A DNA stretch of 64,000 bases, taken from NCBI RefSeq assembly GCF_006715785.1, contig NZ_VFNX01000001.1, positions 930,001-994,000 of the forward strand, read 5' to 3'. This DNA is from Streptomyces puniciscabiei (lineage in GTDB: Bacteria; Actinomycetota; Actinomycetes; Streptomycetales; Streptomycetaceae). Of the stretch, positions 37,588-47,725 are shown one piece after another; the stretch's first letter is position 1; each line of letters begins with the position of its first letter. The notes beneath the pieces were generated by a model that ran no database searches, was not told where the DNA came from, and worked only from the letters and a program-made list of their open reading frames with translations. Position numbers and translations under genes: made by a program.

Positions 37588-40130
37588 GTCCTGACGGCGG
37601 ATGTGCGGCCGGGCTCCTCCGGGTGGCGCCCGGGTGCCGTCGGCAGGGTGAGGACCATGGTGAGGCCGCCGCCGGGGGTGTCCTCGGCGTTGAGGGTGCC
37701 GCCGATGGCCTCGGCGAACCCGCGGGCGACCGCGAGTCCGAGTCCGACGCCGGCGCCGCGGGGTGAGTCGCCGTAGCGCTGGAACGGCTCGAAGATGCGG
37801 GACTTGGCCTCGTCCGGGACGCCGGGCCCGCGGTCCACGACCCGGACCTCCACGCGGTCGGCCATGGCGCTGGCCGAGACCAGGACCCGCTTGCCGGGCG
37901 GGCTGTACTTGACCGCGTTCTCCACGACGTTGGCGACCGAGCGTTCCAGCAGGCCGCGGTCGACGTCGACCATCGGGAGGGTCTCCGGGACGTCGAGGTC
38001 GACGCTGTCCTCCGGTACGCCGCCCAGGGCCATCGGGATCACCTCGTCCAGGTCGGTCTCGCGGATGATCGGCGTGACCGTGCCGGTCTGGAGGCGGGAC
38101 ATGTCGAGGAGGTTGCCGACGAGGTGGTCGAGGCGGTCGGCGCCCTCCTCGATGGCCTCCAGGAGGTCGGCCTGGTCCTGGGGCGACCATTCGACGTCGT
38201 CGGAGCGGAGGGAGGTGACGGCGGCCTTGATGCCGGCGAGCGGGGTGCGCAGGTCGTGGCTGACGGCGGCGAGCAGGGCGGTGCGGATGCGGTTGCCCTC
38301 GGCCAGTTCCTTGGCCTCGTCGGCCTTCTGCTGCAGGCGCTGGCGGTCCAGGACGACGGCGGCCTGCGCGGCGAACGCCGCGAGCACCCGGCGGTCCTCG
38401 GCGGGCAGGACACGGCCGGAGAGGGCGAGTGACATGTGGTCGCCGACGGGCACGTCGACGTCCGCGTCGTCGGGGGTGGTGCAGGGGCGGGGGCCGACGC
38501 TGCCGGCGCAGGTCCAGGGCGCGATGTCGCTCTCGCGTTCCAGCAGGGCCGCCGACTCCATGCCGAAGGTCTCGCGGACCCGGTCAAGGAGGGCTTCCAG
38601 GGTGGTCTCGCCGCGCAGGACGTTGCCCGCGAGGAAGGACAGGATCTCCGACTCGGCCCGGAGCCGGGCCGCCTGGTGGGTGCGGCGGGCGGCCAGGTCC
38701 ACCACGGAGGCGACGGACAGGGCGACGCCGAAGAACACGGCGATGGCGACGATGTTCTTCGGGTCGGCGATCGTCCAGGTGTGGACCGGTGGGGTGAAGT
38801 ACCAGTTCAGCAGGAGGGATCCGGCCACCGCCGAGGCCAGGGCGGGGAAGAGGCCGCCGAGCAGGGCCGCCGCCACCGTCATGGTCAGGAACAGCAGCAT
38901 GTCGTTGGCGAGCCCCACATCGGGGACGAGGCTGCTCAGGAGGCAGGTCAGCAGCAGCGGGCCGCCGAGGCCGGTCAGCCAGCCCCAGACGAGCCGGGCC
39001 CGGCCGAGCCGCGCGCCCCTGCCGGGGACGGGCAGACCGCGGCCCTTGCCCACCTCGTCGTGGGTGATGAGGTGGACGTCCAGGTCAGGACCGGATTCCC
39101 GGGCCACCGTCGCGCCGACGCCGGGCCCGAAGACGTACTGCCAGCCCTTGCGGCGGGAGACACCGAGGACGATCTGGGTGGCGTTGACGCCTCGGGCGAA
39201 GTCCAGCAGAGCGTTCGGTATGTCGTCGCCGACGACATGGTGGAAGGTGCCGCCGAGGTCCTCCACCAGAGTGCGCTGGACGGCCAGTTCCTTCGGGGAG
39301 GCCGAAGTCAGGCCGTCGCTGCGGGAGATGTAGAGCGCCAGTACCTCGCCGCCGGCTCCCTTCTCGGCGAGCCGGGCAGCACGGCGGATGAGGGTGCGCC
39401 CCTCCGGGCCCCCGGTGAGCCCGACCACGATCCGTTCGCGCGAGCCCCAGATCCTGGAGACGCGGTGCTCGGCACGGTACTCGGTCAGGTATGCGTCGAC
39501 CCGGTCGGCCACCCACAGCAGCGCCAGCTCGCGCAGGGCGGTCAGGTTGCCGGGGCGGAAGTAGTTGGAGAGCGCCGCGTCGACCTTGTCCGGCTTGTAG
39601 ATGTTGCCGTGCGCCATCCGGCGGCGCAGCGCCTCCGGGGACATGTCGACCAGCTCGATCTGGTCGGCCCGCCGTACGACCTCGTCCGGCACGGTTTCGC
39701 GCTGCCGTACGCCCGTGATCGACTCCACGACGTCACCCAGCGATTCGAGGTGCTGGATGTTGACGGTGGAGAGCACGTCGATCCCGGCGGCGAGCAGCTC
39801 CTCCACGTCCTGCCAGCGCTTGGCGTTGCGCGAGCCGGGGACGTTGGTGTGGGCGAGTTCGTCGACCAGGGCGACCTGGGGGCGGCGGGAGAGGACGGCG
39901 TCGACGTCCATCTCGGTGAAGACGCCGGCCCGGTACTCGATCTCCTTGCGCGGCACCTGCTCCAGGCCGTGCAGCATCACCTCGGTGCGCGGCCGCCTGT
40001 GGTGCTCCACGAAGGCGACGACACAGTCGGTGCCCCGCTCCACCCGGCGGTGCGCCTCGGAGAGCATGGCGTAGGTCTTGCCGACGCCGGGTGCCGCGCC
40101 GAGGTAGATCCGGAGCTTGCCGCGTGCCAT
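37584..40130 (-). CDS. kdpD: KdpD potassium-sensing histidine kinase
   Basis: This 848-residue membrane kinase has the KdpD N-terminal domain with Walker A GAAPGVGKT (11-19), a universal-stress-protein-like domain, four clustered transmembrane helices (from LTGLGGPLLLTCLLSSLV to FFGVALSVASVV), a GAF-like segment, the phosphoacceptor box AAVSHDLRTPL, and N, G1 and G2 boxes (ENAVKYSPPG, DRGPGVP, GVGLGLAVARG). It phosphorylates KdpE when potassium is low. I chose the ATG at 40130 because GAAGGA lies five bases upstream; ATG 40136, overlapping the kdpE stop, is the alternative. kdpE precedes kdpD, the reverse of the E. coli order. Confidence 0.95.
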   Translation of the reverse strand: MARGKLRIYLGAAPGVGKTYAMLSEAHRRVERGTDCVVAFVEHHRRPRTEVMLHGLEQVPRKEIEYRAGVFTEMDVDAVLSRRPQVALVDELAHTNVPGSRNAKRWQDVEELLAAGIDVLSTVNIQHLESLGDVVESITGVRQRETVPDEVVRRADQIELVDMSPEALRRRMAHGNIYKPDKVDAALSNYFRPGNLTALRELALLWVADRVDAYLTEYRAEHRVSRIWGSRERIVVGLTGGPEGRTLIRRAARLAEKGAGGEVLALYISRSDGLTSASPKELAVQRTLVEDLGGTFHHVVGDDIPNALLDFARGVNATQIVLGVSRRKGWQYVFGPGVGATVARESGPDLDVHLITHDEVGKGRGLPVPGRGARLGRARLVWGWLTGLGGPLLLTCLLSSLVPDVGLANDMLLFLTMTVAAALLGGLFPALASAVAGSLLLNWYFTPPVHTWTIADPKNIVAIAVFFGVALSVASVVDLAARRTHQAARLRAESEILSFLAGNVLRGETTLEALLDRVRETFGMESAALLERESDIAPWTCAGSVGPRPCTTPDDADVDVPVGDHMSLALSGRVLPAEDRRVLAAFAAQAAVVLDRQRLQQKADEAKELAEGNRIRTALLAAVSHDLRTPLAGIKAAVTSLRSDDVEWSPQDQADLLEAIEEGADRLDHLVGNLLDMSRLQTGTVTPIIRETDLDEVIPMALGGVPEDSVDLDVPETLPMVDVDRGLLERSVANVVENAVKYSPPGKRVLVSASAMADRVEVRVVDRGPGVPDEAKSRIFEPFQRYGDSPRGAGVGLGLAVARGFAEAIGGTLNAEDTPGGGLTMVLTLPTAPGRHPEEPGRTSAVRT

Positions 40131-40132
40131 GT

Positions 40133-40816
40133 TCATCCTTCGAAGCGGTAGCCCATGCCGGGCTCGGTGATGAGATAGCGGGGGTGGGAGGGGTCCGATT
40201 CCAGTTTGCGTCGCAGCTGGGCCATGTAGACGCGCAGGTAGTTGGTCTTGTTGCTCTGGGAGACCCCCCACACCTCCTGGAGCAGCTGCTTCTGGGTGAT
40301 CAGCCGGCCGGGGTTGGTCACCAGGATCTCCAGCAGGTGCCATTCGGTCGGGGTCAGGCGTACGTCGCGCCCGTCCCGTACGGCTTTCTTCGCGAGCAGG
40401 TCGAGGGTGAAGTGCTCCGTCTCGACCAGGGTCGTCTCGGGGACCAGCGGGGTCTCCTCGGTGCGTCGGACGGCCGCCCGCAGCCGGGCCAGCAGTTCGT
40501 CCATGCTGAACGGCTTGGTGACGTAGTCGTCGGCGCCCGCGTCGAGGGCCGCGACCTTCTCGTCGGACGCCTGACGGGCGGAGAGGACCAGGATCGGGAC
40601 ACGGGTCCAGCCGCGCAGGGCCGTGATGACATCGACCCCGTCCATGTCGGGCAGGCCGAGATCGAGCATCACCACGTCCGGTTGGCGGGCGGCGGCCAGG
40701 CGGAGCGCGGTGGCGCCGTCGGGGGCGGCGTCCACGCCGTAGTGACGTGCCTGCAGGTTGATCACGAGGGCCCGTACGAGCTGCGGGTCGTCCTCCACCA
40801 CGAGCACCCTGGTCAT
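40133..40816 (-). CDS. kdpE: KdpE response regulator
   Basis: This 227-residue OmpR/PhoB-type regulator has the acidic pocket VVEDD, phosphoacceptor D52 in VVMLDLGLPDMDG, the switch lysine in VTKPFSMDEL, and a C-terminal winged helix (LTPTEWHLLEILVTNPG, KTNYLRVYMAQLRRKLE). It activates kdpFABC when phosphorylated by KdpD. Its ATG at 40814-40816 has an AGGAAAGG ribosome site. A strong hairpin separates it from kdpC, so kdpED may be attenuated relative to the transporter genes or have its own promoter. Confidence 0.95.
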   Translation of the reverse strand: MTRVLVVEDDPQLVRALVINLQARHYGVDAAPDGATALRLAAARQPDVVMLDLGLPDMDGVDVITALRGWTRVPILVLSARQASDEKVAALDAGADDYVTKPFSMDELLARLRAAVRRTEETPLVPETTLVETEHFTLDLLAKKAVRDGRDVRLTPTEWHLLEILVTNPGRLITQKQLLQEVWGVSQSNKTNYLRVYMAQLRRKLESDPSHPRYLITEPGMGYRFEG

Positions 40817-40844
40817 GGGTGTGTGCCTTTCCTGTCATGCCTGC

Positions 40845-40874
40845 GGGAGTCGGCACCCTGGGGTGCCGACTCCC
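40845..40874 (-). terminator. hairpin between kdpC and kdpE
   Basis: GGGAGTCGGCACC (40845-40857) pairs perfectly with GGTGCCGACTCCC (40862-40874), a 13-bp stem with a 4-base loop, in the 79-bp gap after kdpC. No T-run follows. It may partly terminate the transporter transcript or stabilise its 3' end. Confidence 0.65.
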
Positions 40875-40895
40875 GTCGCGGATCGCGTAAGGCGG

Positions 40896-41537
40896 TCACT
40901 TCTTCGCCACAAGGTCCTTGAGCGCGATGTTCAGCTCCAGGACGTTCACCCGGGGCTCGCCCATGAAGCCCAGGGTCCGGCCCTCCGTGTGGTCCTTGAC
41001 CAGCTTCTCCACCGCGGAGACGGGCAGGCCGTTCTTCGCGGCAACCCGGTGCACCTGGAGTTCGGCGTACTCCGGGGAGATCTCCGGGTCCAGGCCGGAG
41101 CCGGAGGAGGTGACGGCGTCGGCGGGGACGTCGGCCGGCTCGACGGCGTAGCCGGGGACGGAGTTGTCCTTGACCACCTCGGCCTTGGCGTCATCGACCC
41201 GCTTGAGGAGCACCTTGCTGTTCGCGGACAGGTTGGTGGCACCGGACAGGATCAGCTTGTACCGCGTGTTGACGCTGTTCGTGCCGAGGCCGCCTGCCGG
41301 CCGGCCCTGGAAGTACTTGAGGCTGTAACCCTGTTGTCCGATCAGTGAGGAGCCGACGACCTTGCCGTGCGCCTCGATCTCCGAGCCGTTCGCCTTGTCG
41401 TGGAACGCCGCCTGGGCGATGCCGGTGACGACCAGCGGGTAGACGACGCCGGTCACGAGGGTCAGCACCAGCAGCGCACGCAGACCCGCGCCCAGCAACC
41501 GTGCTGTGTTCACAAAGGAGTTGTTCATGTCCTTCAC
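40896..41537 (-). CDS. kdpC: KdpC, potassium-transporting ATPase subunit C
   Basis: This 213-residue subunit has one N-terminal membrane anchor ([21 protein letters not shown]) and the periplasmic-side KdpC domain with [40 protein letters not shown] and [18 protein letters not shown]. It stabilises the KdpFABC complex. GTG at 41537 overlaps the kdpB stop (GTGA), and an in-frame ATG at 41528 is the alternative start. Confidence 0.95.
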   Translation of the reverse strand: MKDMNNSFVNTARLLGAGLRALLVLTLVTGVVYPLVVTGIAQAAFHDKANGSEIEAHGKVVGSSLIGQQGYSLKYFQGRPAGGLGTNSVNTRYKLILSGATNLSANSKVLLKRVDDAKAEVVKDNSVPGYAVEPADVPADAVTSSGSGLDPEISPEYAELQVHRVAAKNGLPVSAVEKLVKDHTEGRTLGFMGEPRVNVLELNIALKDLVAKK

Positions 41538-43666
41538 CCGATCCCGGGGATCAGAGAGATGAGCAGGTCGATGATCTTGATGCCGATGAACGGCGCGATC
41601 AGTCCGCCGAGGCCGTAGATCCCGAGGTTGCGGCGGAGCATCCTGTCGGCGCTCATCGGCCGGTAGCGCACGCCCTTCAGGGACAGCGGCACCAGCGCGA
41701 TGATGATCAGCGCGTTGAAGACGACCGCGGACAGGATCGCGGAGTTGGGCGAGGACAGGTGCATGATGTTCAGCTTGTCCAGGCCCGGGTAGACCGCCGC
41801 GAACAGCGCCGGGATGATCGCGAAGTACTTCGCGACGTCGTTGGCGATGGAGAACGTCGTCAACGCGCCCCGGGTGATGAGGAGTTGCTTGCCGATCTCG
41901 ACGATCTCGATCAGCTTGGTCGGGTTGGAGTCGAGGTCGACCATGTTGCCGGCCTCCTTGGCGGCCGACGTACCGGTGTTCATCGCCACGCCGACGTCCG
42001 CCTGCGCGAGGGCCGGGGCGTCGTTCGTGCCGTCACCGGTCATCGCGACCAGCTTGCCGCCGGCCTGCTCCCGCTTGATGAGGGCCATCTTGTCCTCGGG
42101 AGTGGCCTCGGCGAGGAAGTCGTCGACGCCCGCCTCCTCGGCGATCGCCTTCGCGGTCAGCGGGTTGTCACCCGTGATCATGACCGTCTTGATGCCCATG
42201 CGGCGCAGTTCCTCGAACCGCTCCCGCATGCCCGCCTTGACGACGTCCTTGAGGTGGACGACGCCCAGGACGCGGGCGCCCTTGTCGTCGTGCACGGCGA
42301 CCAGCAGCGGGGTGCCACCGGCCTCGGAGATGCGGTTGGCTGTCGCGTCCGCGTCCTCGGCGACCGTGCCGCCCTGCTCCTCGGCCCAGGCGATCACCGA
42401 GGCGGTGGCACCCTTGCGGATCTTCCGGCCGTCGACGTCCACACCCGACATCCGGGTCTGGGCGGTGAACTCGATCCACTCGGCGCCGGCCAGCTCGCCC
42501 TGGTGGCGCTCGCGCAGCCCGTACTTCTCCTTGGCCAGGACGACGATCGAGCGGCCCTCGGGCGTCTCGTCGGCCAGCGAGGACAGCTGGGCCGCGTCGG
42601 CGAGCTCCGCCTCGGTGGTGCCCGTGACCGGCACGAACTCGGCGGCCTGGCGGTTGCCCAGGGTGATGGTGCCGGTCTTGTCCAGCAGCAGCGTCGACAC
42701 GTCACCGGCGGCCTCGACCGCACGCCCCGACATGGCGAGCACGTTGCGCTGCACCAGCCGGTCCATGCCCGCGATGCCGATCGCGGAGAGCAGGGCGCCG
42801 ATGGTGGTCGGGATCAGGCAGACCAGCAGGGCGACCAGCACGACCATGGTCAGGTGCGTGCCCGCATAGGTCGCGAACGGCGGCAGCGTGGCACAGGCCA
42901 GCAGGAACACGATGGTCAGCGAGGCGAGCAGGATGTTCAGCGCGATCTCGTTGGGCGTCTTCTGCCGGGCCGCGCCCTCGACCAGGTTGATCATCCGGTC
43001 GATGAAGGTCTCGCCGGGCTTCGTCGTGATCTGGATGACGATCCGGTCGGACAGCACCTTCGTACCGCCCGTGACAGCGCAACGGTCGCCGCCGGACTCC
43101 CGGATGACCGGGGCGGACTCACCCGTGATGGCCGACTCGTCGACGCTGGCAACTCCCTCTACGACGTCGCCGTCACCGGGGATGACGTCCCCGGCCTCGC
43201 AGACCACCAGGTCTCCGATCCGCAACTCGGTGCCGGGGACCCGCTCTTCGAGGTCCCCGGTGAGCCTGCGGGCGACCGTGTCGGTCTTGGCCTTGCGCAG
43301 GGTGTCGGCCTGGGCCTTGCCGCGGCCCTCGGCGACCGCCTCCGCGAGGTTGGCGAAGATCACCGTGAGCCACAGCCAGGCGCTGATGGTCCAGCCGAAC
43401 CAGTCACTCGCGTGCTGGAAGGAGAAGACGGTGGTCAGGACCGAGCCGATCCACACCACGAACATCACGGGCGACTTGACCATCACCCGTGGGTCGAGCT
43501 TGCGGAAGGCGTCCGGCAGCGACTTGACCAGCGCCTTGGGGTCGAACAGACCGGCGCCGACCCGGCCCTCGGCCGGCTTGTGCCCGGTGGGGACGTCGCT
43601 GTGCGGCGCCCTGGTGGGAGTGGCTGTGGACATGGAGTCCTCTGAGTTCTCTGTACGGGTGGTCAT
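41534..43666 (-). CDS. kdpB: KdpB, P-type ATPase subunit
   Basis: This 710-residue catalytic subunit has the phosphorylation motif DKTGTITLG, the TGES loop ([11 protein letters not shown]), the hinge [18 protein letters not shown] and the short Kdp-type membrane domain. ATP hydrolysis here drives potassium import through KdpA. The ATG at 43666 overlaps the kdpA stop (TGATG); an ATG 11 codons later (43633), with AGAGGA in front, could also be used. The first 40 residues are a variable, Thr/Pro-rich extension. Confidence 0.96.
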   Translation of the reverse strand: MTTRTENSEDSMSTATPTRAPHSDVPTGHKPAEGRVGAGLFDPKALVKSLPDAFRKLDPRVMVKSPVMFVVWIGSVLTTVFSFQHASDWFGWTISAWLWLTVIFANLAEAVAEGRGKAQADTLRKAKTDTVARRLTGDLEERVPGTELRIGDLVVCEAGDVIPGDGDVVEGVASVDESAITGESAPVIRESGGDRCAVTGGTKVLSDRIVIQITTKPGETFIDRMINLVEGAARQKTPNEIALNILLASLTIVFLLACATLPPFATYAGTHLTMVVLVALLVCLIPTTIGALLSAIGIAGMDRLVQRNVLAMSGRAVEAAGDVSTLLLDKTGTITLGNRQAAEFVPVTGTTEAELADAAQLSSLADETPEGRSIVVLAKEKYGLRERHQGELAGAEWIEFTAQTRMSGVDVDGRKIRKGATASVIAWAEEQGGTVAEDADATANRISEAGGTPLLVAVHDDKGARVLGVVHLKDVVKAGMRERFEELRRMGIKTVMITGDNPLTAKAIAEEAGVDDFLAEATPEDKMALIKREQAGGKLVAMTGDGTNDAPALAQADVGVAMNTGTSAAKEAGNMVDLDSNPTKLIEIVEIGKQLLITRGALTTFSIANDVAKYFAIIPALFAAVYPGLDKLNIMHLSSPNSAILSAVVFNALIIIALVPLSLKGVRYRPMSADRMLRRNLGIYGLGGLIAPFIGIKIIDLLISLIPGIG

Positions 43667-45327
43667 CACGCCAGCCCTTCCGCGAGCGGGCCCAGTGCGA
43701 GGGCCGGGAAGTACGTGAGACTGGTGATGATCAGGATCGCGCCCACCAGCAGGCCGGTGAACAGCGGCTTCTCGGTGCGCAGGGTGCCCGCGGTGACCGG
43801 GACCGGCGTCTGCTCGGCGAGGGAGCCGGCCAGCGCAAGCACGAACACCATCGGCAGGAAGCGGCCCAGCAGCATCGCGAGCCCGGTCATGGTGTTGAAC
43901 CAGTCCGTGTTCGCGTTCAGACCGGCGAAGGCCGAACCGTTGTTGTTCGACGCGGAGGTGAAGGCGTACAGGACTTCGGAGAACCCGTGCGCACCGGAGT
44001 TGAGCATCGAGTGCGGCGGGGTCGGCAGGGCCATGGAGGCCGCCGTGAAGACCAGCACCAGCGCCGGGGTGATCAGGATGTAGCAGGCGGCGAGCTTCAT
44101 CTCTCGGCCGCCGATCTTCTTGCCCAGGTACTCCGGCGTACGGCCGACCATCAGACCGGCGATGAACACCGCGATCACGGCCATGATCAGCATGCCGTAC
44201 AGGCCGGAGCCGGTGCCGCCGGGCGCGATCTCGCCCAGCATCATGCTCAGCATGGTGATGCCGCCGCCGAGTCCGGTGAAGGAGGAGTGGAAGGAGTTCA
44301 CCGCGCCGGTCGAGGTGAGCGTGGTCGCCACCGCGAAGATCGACGAGCCGCCGACACCGAAGCGGACCTCCTTGCCCTCCATCGCCCCGCCGGCCGCCTG
44401 GAGGGCCGCGCCGTGGTGGGCGAACTCGGTCCACATCATCAGGACGGTGAAGCCCAGCCAGATGGTGACCATCGTGGCGAGGATCGCGTACCCCTGCTTC
44501 ACGTTGCCGACCATCACGCCGAAGGTGCGGGTCAGGGAGAACGGGATGACCAGGATCAGGAAGATCTCGAAGAGGTTGGTGAACGGGGTCGGGTTCTCGA
44601 AGGGGTGGGCGGAGTTGGCGTTGAAGTAGCCGCCACCGTTCGTGCCCAGCTCCTTGATGGCCTCCTGCGAGGCGACCGCGCCGCCGTTCCACTGCTGCGA
44701 GCCGCCCATGAACTGGCCGACCTCGTGGATGCCGGAGAAGTTCTGAATGGCACCGCACGCCACCAGCACGATCGCCGCGATCGCGGCACCCGGCACCAGG
44801 ATGCGCAGCGTGCCACGGACCAGGTCGCTCCAGAAGTTGCCCAGTTCACCGGTGCGCGAGCGGGCGAAGCCCCGCACCAGCGCCACCGCGACGGCGATAC
44901 CGACCGCGGCGGAGACGAAGTTCTGCACCGCCAGACCGGCGGTCTGCACGACGTGCCCCATCGTCTGCTCGCCGTAGTACGACTGCCAGTTGGTGTTGGT
45001 CACGAAGGACACGGCCGTGTTGAACGACTGCGCCGGGTTCACCGACGAGAAGCCCATCGAGCCGGGCAGCACGCCCTGCAGCCGCTGGAGCAGGTAGAGG
45101 AAGAGGACGCTGACGGCGGAGAAGGCCAGCACACCGCGCAGGTAGGCGGGCCAGGTCATCTCGGCGTCGGGGTTGGCACCGATGGCCCGGTAGGTCCACT
45201 TCTCCACCCGCAGGTGCTTCTTCGAGGAGTAGACCTTGGCCATGTAGGTGCCGAGGGGGATGTAGGCGAGCGCCAGCGCGCCTATGAGGGCGAGCAGCTG
45301 GAGGAAGCCTGCGACTTCTGGACTCAT
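43666..45327 (-). CDS. kdpA: KdpA, potassium channel-like subunit
   Basis: This 553-residue protein has about ten transmembrane segments and four degenerate selectivity-filter loops, including [38 protein letters not shown] and [14 protein letters not shown]. It selects and moves potassium. It starts at ATG 45325-45327, 8 bases after the kdpF stop. Confidence 0.96.
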   Translation of the reverse strand: MSPEVAGFLQLLALIGALALAYIPLGTYMAKVYSSKKHLRVEKWTYRAIGANPDAEMTWPAYLRGVLAFSAVSVLFLYLLQRLQGVLPGSMGFSSVNPAQSFNTAVSFVTNTNWQSYYGEQTMGHVVQTAGLAVQNFVSAAVGIAVAVALVRGFARSRTGELGNFWSDLVRGTLRILVPGAAIAAIVLVACGAIQNFSGIHEVGQFMGGSQQWNGGAVASQEAIKELGTNGGGYFNANSAHPFENPTPFTNLFEIFLILVIPFSLTRTFGVMVGNVKQGYAILATMVTIWLGFTVLMMWTEFAHHGAALQAAGGAMEGKEVRFGVGGSSIFAVATTLTSTGAVNSFHSSFTGLGGGITMLSMMLGEIAPGGTGSGLYGMLIMAVIAVFIAGLMVGRTPEYLGKKIGGREMKLAACYILITPALVLVFTAASMALPTPPHSMLNSGAHGFSEVLYAFTSASNNNGSAFAGLNANTDWFNTMTGLAMLLGRFLPMVFVLALAGSLAEQTPVPVTAGTLRTEKPLFTGLLVGAILIITSLTYFPALALGPLAEGLA

Positions 45328-45335
45328 GTCTGTGC

Positions 45336-45425
45336 TCAGAACCTCTCCGGGAAGATCAGGGCGAGGACGAGATAGCCCAGCAGGGCGACGGCCACGACCA
45401 GGCCGACGACGTTCTCGGCGGTCAC
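45336..45425 (-). CDS. kdpF: KdpF, small stabilising subunit
   Basis: This 29-residue single-span peptide begins with GTG 45423-45425 and consists of [20 protein letters not shown] followed by ALIFPERF, the typical KdpF end. It lies immediately before kdpA and overlaps the stop of the preceding micro-gene by four bases (GTGA). It is too short for routine gene finding. Confidence 0.88.
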   Translation of the reverse strand: MTAENVVGLVVAVALLGYLVLALIFPERF

Positions 45426-45505
45426 AGCTTCGTCACCCCCCGGGCGACGAGAGCCACCAGCGCGAAGCCCGCGAGCACGGTGACGACGAAGGCCAGATCG
45501 GCCAT
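45422..45505 (-). CDS. 27-residue membrane peptide at the head of the kdp operon
   Basis: ATG 45503-45505, preceded by AGGAG about six bases away, opens a frame of 27 codons: [20 protein letters not shown] then ARGVTKL. It is one hydrophobic helix with a basic end. Its TGA overlaps the kdpF GTG, so translation is coupled. It resembles kdpF in size and topology and may be a second small subunit or a duplicated kdpF; no function is established to my knowledge. Confidence 0.7.
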   Translation of the reverse strand: MADLAFVVTVLAGFALVALVARGVTKL

Positions 45506-45584
45506 CGTGAACTCCTGGAGAGGTTCGGGGGTGGAACAAGGACGGTTAGAGGAAACCCCCGCCCTGGCCTGATCCGGTCGCTCG

Positions 45585-45636
45585 TTGACGGCCCTCTTAC
45601 GGCCTCGCCCACGGCTTTGACGAGACTCATACGGCC
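45585..45636 (-). promoter_or_regulatory. tandem 20-bp direct repeats upstream of kdp (candidate KdpE sites)
   Basis: On the minus strand GGCCGTATGAGTCTCGTCAA (45636-45617) is followed by GGCCGTAAGAGGGCCGTCAA (45604-45585). Sixteen of 20 positions agree, and the copies start 32 bp apart, about three helical turns. They lie 80-131 bases before the first kdp start codon. Tandem same-side repeats are the expected arrangement for an OmpR-type regulator such as KdpE. Confidence 0.55.
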
Positions 45637-45672
45637 GCCGATCCGTACCAGCCGGCAACAGGGGGTTTCTGT

Positions 45673-47514
45673 TCAGAGCAGCCGGAAGCGGAGCCGGCAG
45701 ATCACCGCGTCCGTCTCCCGCCGCACGGCATGCGCGACGACCGCGCCCCGCTGGTTCTGCAGCAGCCGCTGCCACAGCCGCTCCGGCTCCGCCTCCGGGA
45801 TCAGCACGGTGACCCGGGTGCCGGGCTCGGCGGCGGCCACCTCACGGACGTACGCGGCGATGGGACGGCCCAGGCTGCGCCGCGCGCAGGACAGCCGCGC
45901 CAGGGGCACCCCGGGATCCCATTCGGCCCAGGACCGCTCCAGGGCGTGCAGCTGGGCCCGGTCCTCGGGGTCCGGGTAGCACACGGTGACGGCACGGACC
46001 TCGTCGCCGAGGGAGGCGGCCGCGGTCAGGGCCTCGGAGGTGAGCCGGGACAGTGAGGACACCGGGACGATCACCAGGGAGCGGTCGCGGTGCGGGGGCT
46101 CGGGGATGCGGCCCAGGCCGAGTCGCTCGCCGATGCGGTCGTAGGCACGGTGAACGGTGAGGAAGGCGGCGACGAGCAGGGGCAGCGCGATCACGAGCAG
46201 CCAGGCGCCCTCAGTGAACTTGCTCGCCGTGACGACGACCGTCGAGACACCGGTGAGCAGCGCGCCGAAGCCGTTGAGCAGCACCTTGCCGCGCCATCCT
46301 GAGCTCCGCTCCAGACGCCAGTGCCGGACCATGCCCACCTGGGCGACCGTGAAGCCGACGAAGACACCGATGGCGAACATCGGCACCAGCGTGTTGGTGT
46401 CACCGCCGGAGAAGACCAGCAGCGCGGCGGAGACGACGGCGAGCGCGAGGACACCGTGCCGGTGCACCTGGCGGTCGGCCTTCAGGGCGAAGACGTGCGG
46501 CGCGTAGTTGTCGCGGGCGAGCAGCTTCAGCAGCACCGGCAGCCCGCCGAAGGACGTGTTCGCGGACAGCGCCAGCAGGATCGTGGTCGCGAACTGGATG
46601 ACGTAGAAGGCCCAGTTGTGGCCGAGCGAGGCGTCCGCGAGCTGGGCGAGGACCGTGACGCCTGCCACCGGCTGAAGGTGGAAGCGCCCGATCAGCACCG
46701 CCAGACCGATCAGCATCAGACCGAGTACGGCGCCCAGGGCGACCTCCGCCCGCTGGGCCCGGCGGGTCCGCGGGACGCGGAAGGAGGGGACGGCGTTGGC
46801 GATGGCCTCGACTCCGGTGAGGGCTGAGCATCCGGAGGCGAATGCTTTCAGCAGGAGCAGGACGCCGACTCCGGTCGCGTTGTCGGCGACGACCGAGGCG
46901 TGCCCGGCCGCCGTCGCCGTACTGACCGGCCCGGAGCGGAACAGACCGACGCCGATCAGCACGAAGATCGCCCCCACGAAGACGGCCGTCGGCACGATGA
47001 ACGCCTTCGCCGACTCCACGATCCCCCGCAGGTTCACGCCCGTGATCAGCGCGAGCACCGCCAGGCACAGCCACAGTCTGTCGCCGTACAGGCCCGGGAA
47101 CGCGGACGTCAGCGCGGCCACGCCCGCCGTGACCGCCACGGCCACGTTCAGGACGTAGTCCAGGATCAGCGAGGCCGCCGCCAGCAGACTGATCCGCGCG
47201 CCCAGATGCGTCCTCGCGACCGCGTAGGAGCCGCCGCCGTCCGGGAAGGCCGCGATCACCTGCCGGTACGACACCACCAGCACCGCCAGCAGGGCGGCGA
47301 TGGCCAGCGTGACCGGCAGCGTGAAGCCGAGGCCGTGTGCGCCGGCGGCGGCCAGGACCAGCACGATCGCCTCGGGGCCGTAGGCCACCGAGGCCATCGC
47401 GTCCAGCGACAGGGCCGCGAGCCCCGTGACAGCGGACAGCCGGTGGCGTTCACCGGTATCGGGCGGTTCCTCGCCGGCGGGAACGGCATCCGGCTCGGTG
47501 GTCAGGACGGTCAT
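45673..47514 (-). CDS. KimA-like APC-superfamily potassium transporter
   Basis: This 613-residue protein has about 12 membrane segments and a cytoplasmic C-terminal domain of about 150 residues. The opening, SLDAMASVAYGPEAI, SYRQVIAAFPDGGGSY and ILDYVLNVAVAVTAG, closely follows the KimA potassium/proton symporter pattern (DALSSVAYG, YRQ-I-AYP-GGGAY, DYILTVAVSVSAG), including the acidic residues of the ion site. Position next to kdp supports potassium uptake. The ATG at 47512-47514 has AAGGAG about ten bases upstream. It could equally be annotated as a generic amino acid permease, which I consider less likely. Confidence 0.8.
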   Translation of the reverse strand: MTVLTTEPDAVPAGEEPPDTGERHRLSAVTGLAALSLDAMASVAYGPEAIVLVLAAAGAHGLGFTLPVTLAIAALLAVLVVSYRQVIAAFPDGGGSYAVARTHLGARISLLAAASLILDYVLNVAVAVTAGVAALTSAFPGLYGDRLWLCLAVLALITGVNLRGIVESAKAFIVPTAVFVGAIFVLIGVGLFRSGPVSTATAAGHASVVADNATGVGVLLLLKAFASGCSALTGVEAIANAVPSFRVPRTRRAQRAEVALGAVLGLMLIGLAVLIGRFHLQPVAGVTVLAQLADASLGHNWAFYVIQFATTILLALSANTSFGGLPVLLKLLARDNYAPHVFALKADRQVHRHGVLALAVVSAALLVFSGGDTNTLVPMFAIGVFVGFTVAQVGMVRHWRLERSSGWRGKVLLNGFGALLTGVSTVVVTASKFTEGAWLLVIALPLLVAAFLTVHRAYDRIGERLGLGRIPEPPHRDRSLVIVPVSSLSRLTSEALTAAASLGDEVRAVTVCYPDPEDRAQLHALERSWAEWDPGVPLARLSCARRSLGRPIAAYVREVAAAEPGTRVTVLIPEAEPERLWQRLLQNQRGAVVAHAVRRETDAVICRLRFRLL

Positions 47515-47637
47515 GGGTGCGGTACTCCTTCGGTGCATGCCGCGCAGCTACGTCGACATGTGCGCGGTGCACTCAGGTTCTGACCGTTTCCGACAGTGTT
47601 CGGCGCTTCCTTGCGGCATCTTCGCGCCGAGAGGCCC

Positions 47638-47659
47638 GACCTTGACGGGACCTTGACGG
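47638..47659. repeat. perfect tandem 11-bp repeat upstream of the KimA-like gene
   Basis: GACCTTGACGG occurs twice in direct succession (47638-47648 and 47649-47659), about 125-145 bases before the KimA-like start. Reading leftward each unit contains CCGTCAA, a string also present in the kdp upstream repeat. It lies between two divergent genes and could serve either. Confidence 0.5.
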
Positions 47660-47725
47660 GCATGCGCCATCAGAGCTGCGTCAAAACGCGTGGTTCGCGT
47701 CCTGAGCGCCTCTACCGTCACCGGT

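Noticed and set aside
47515..47725. c-di-AMP (ydaO-type) riboswitch upstream of the KimA-like transporter
   Set aside because: KimA genes can be under such riboswitches in Bacillus, but the conserved ydaO sequence blocks are not visible here.
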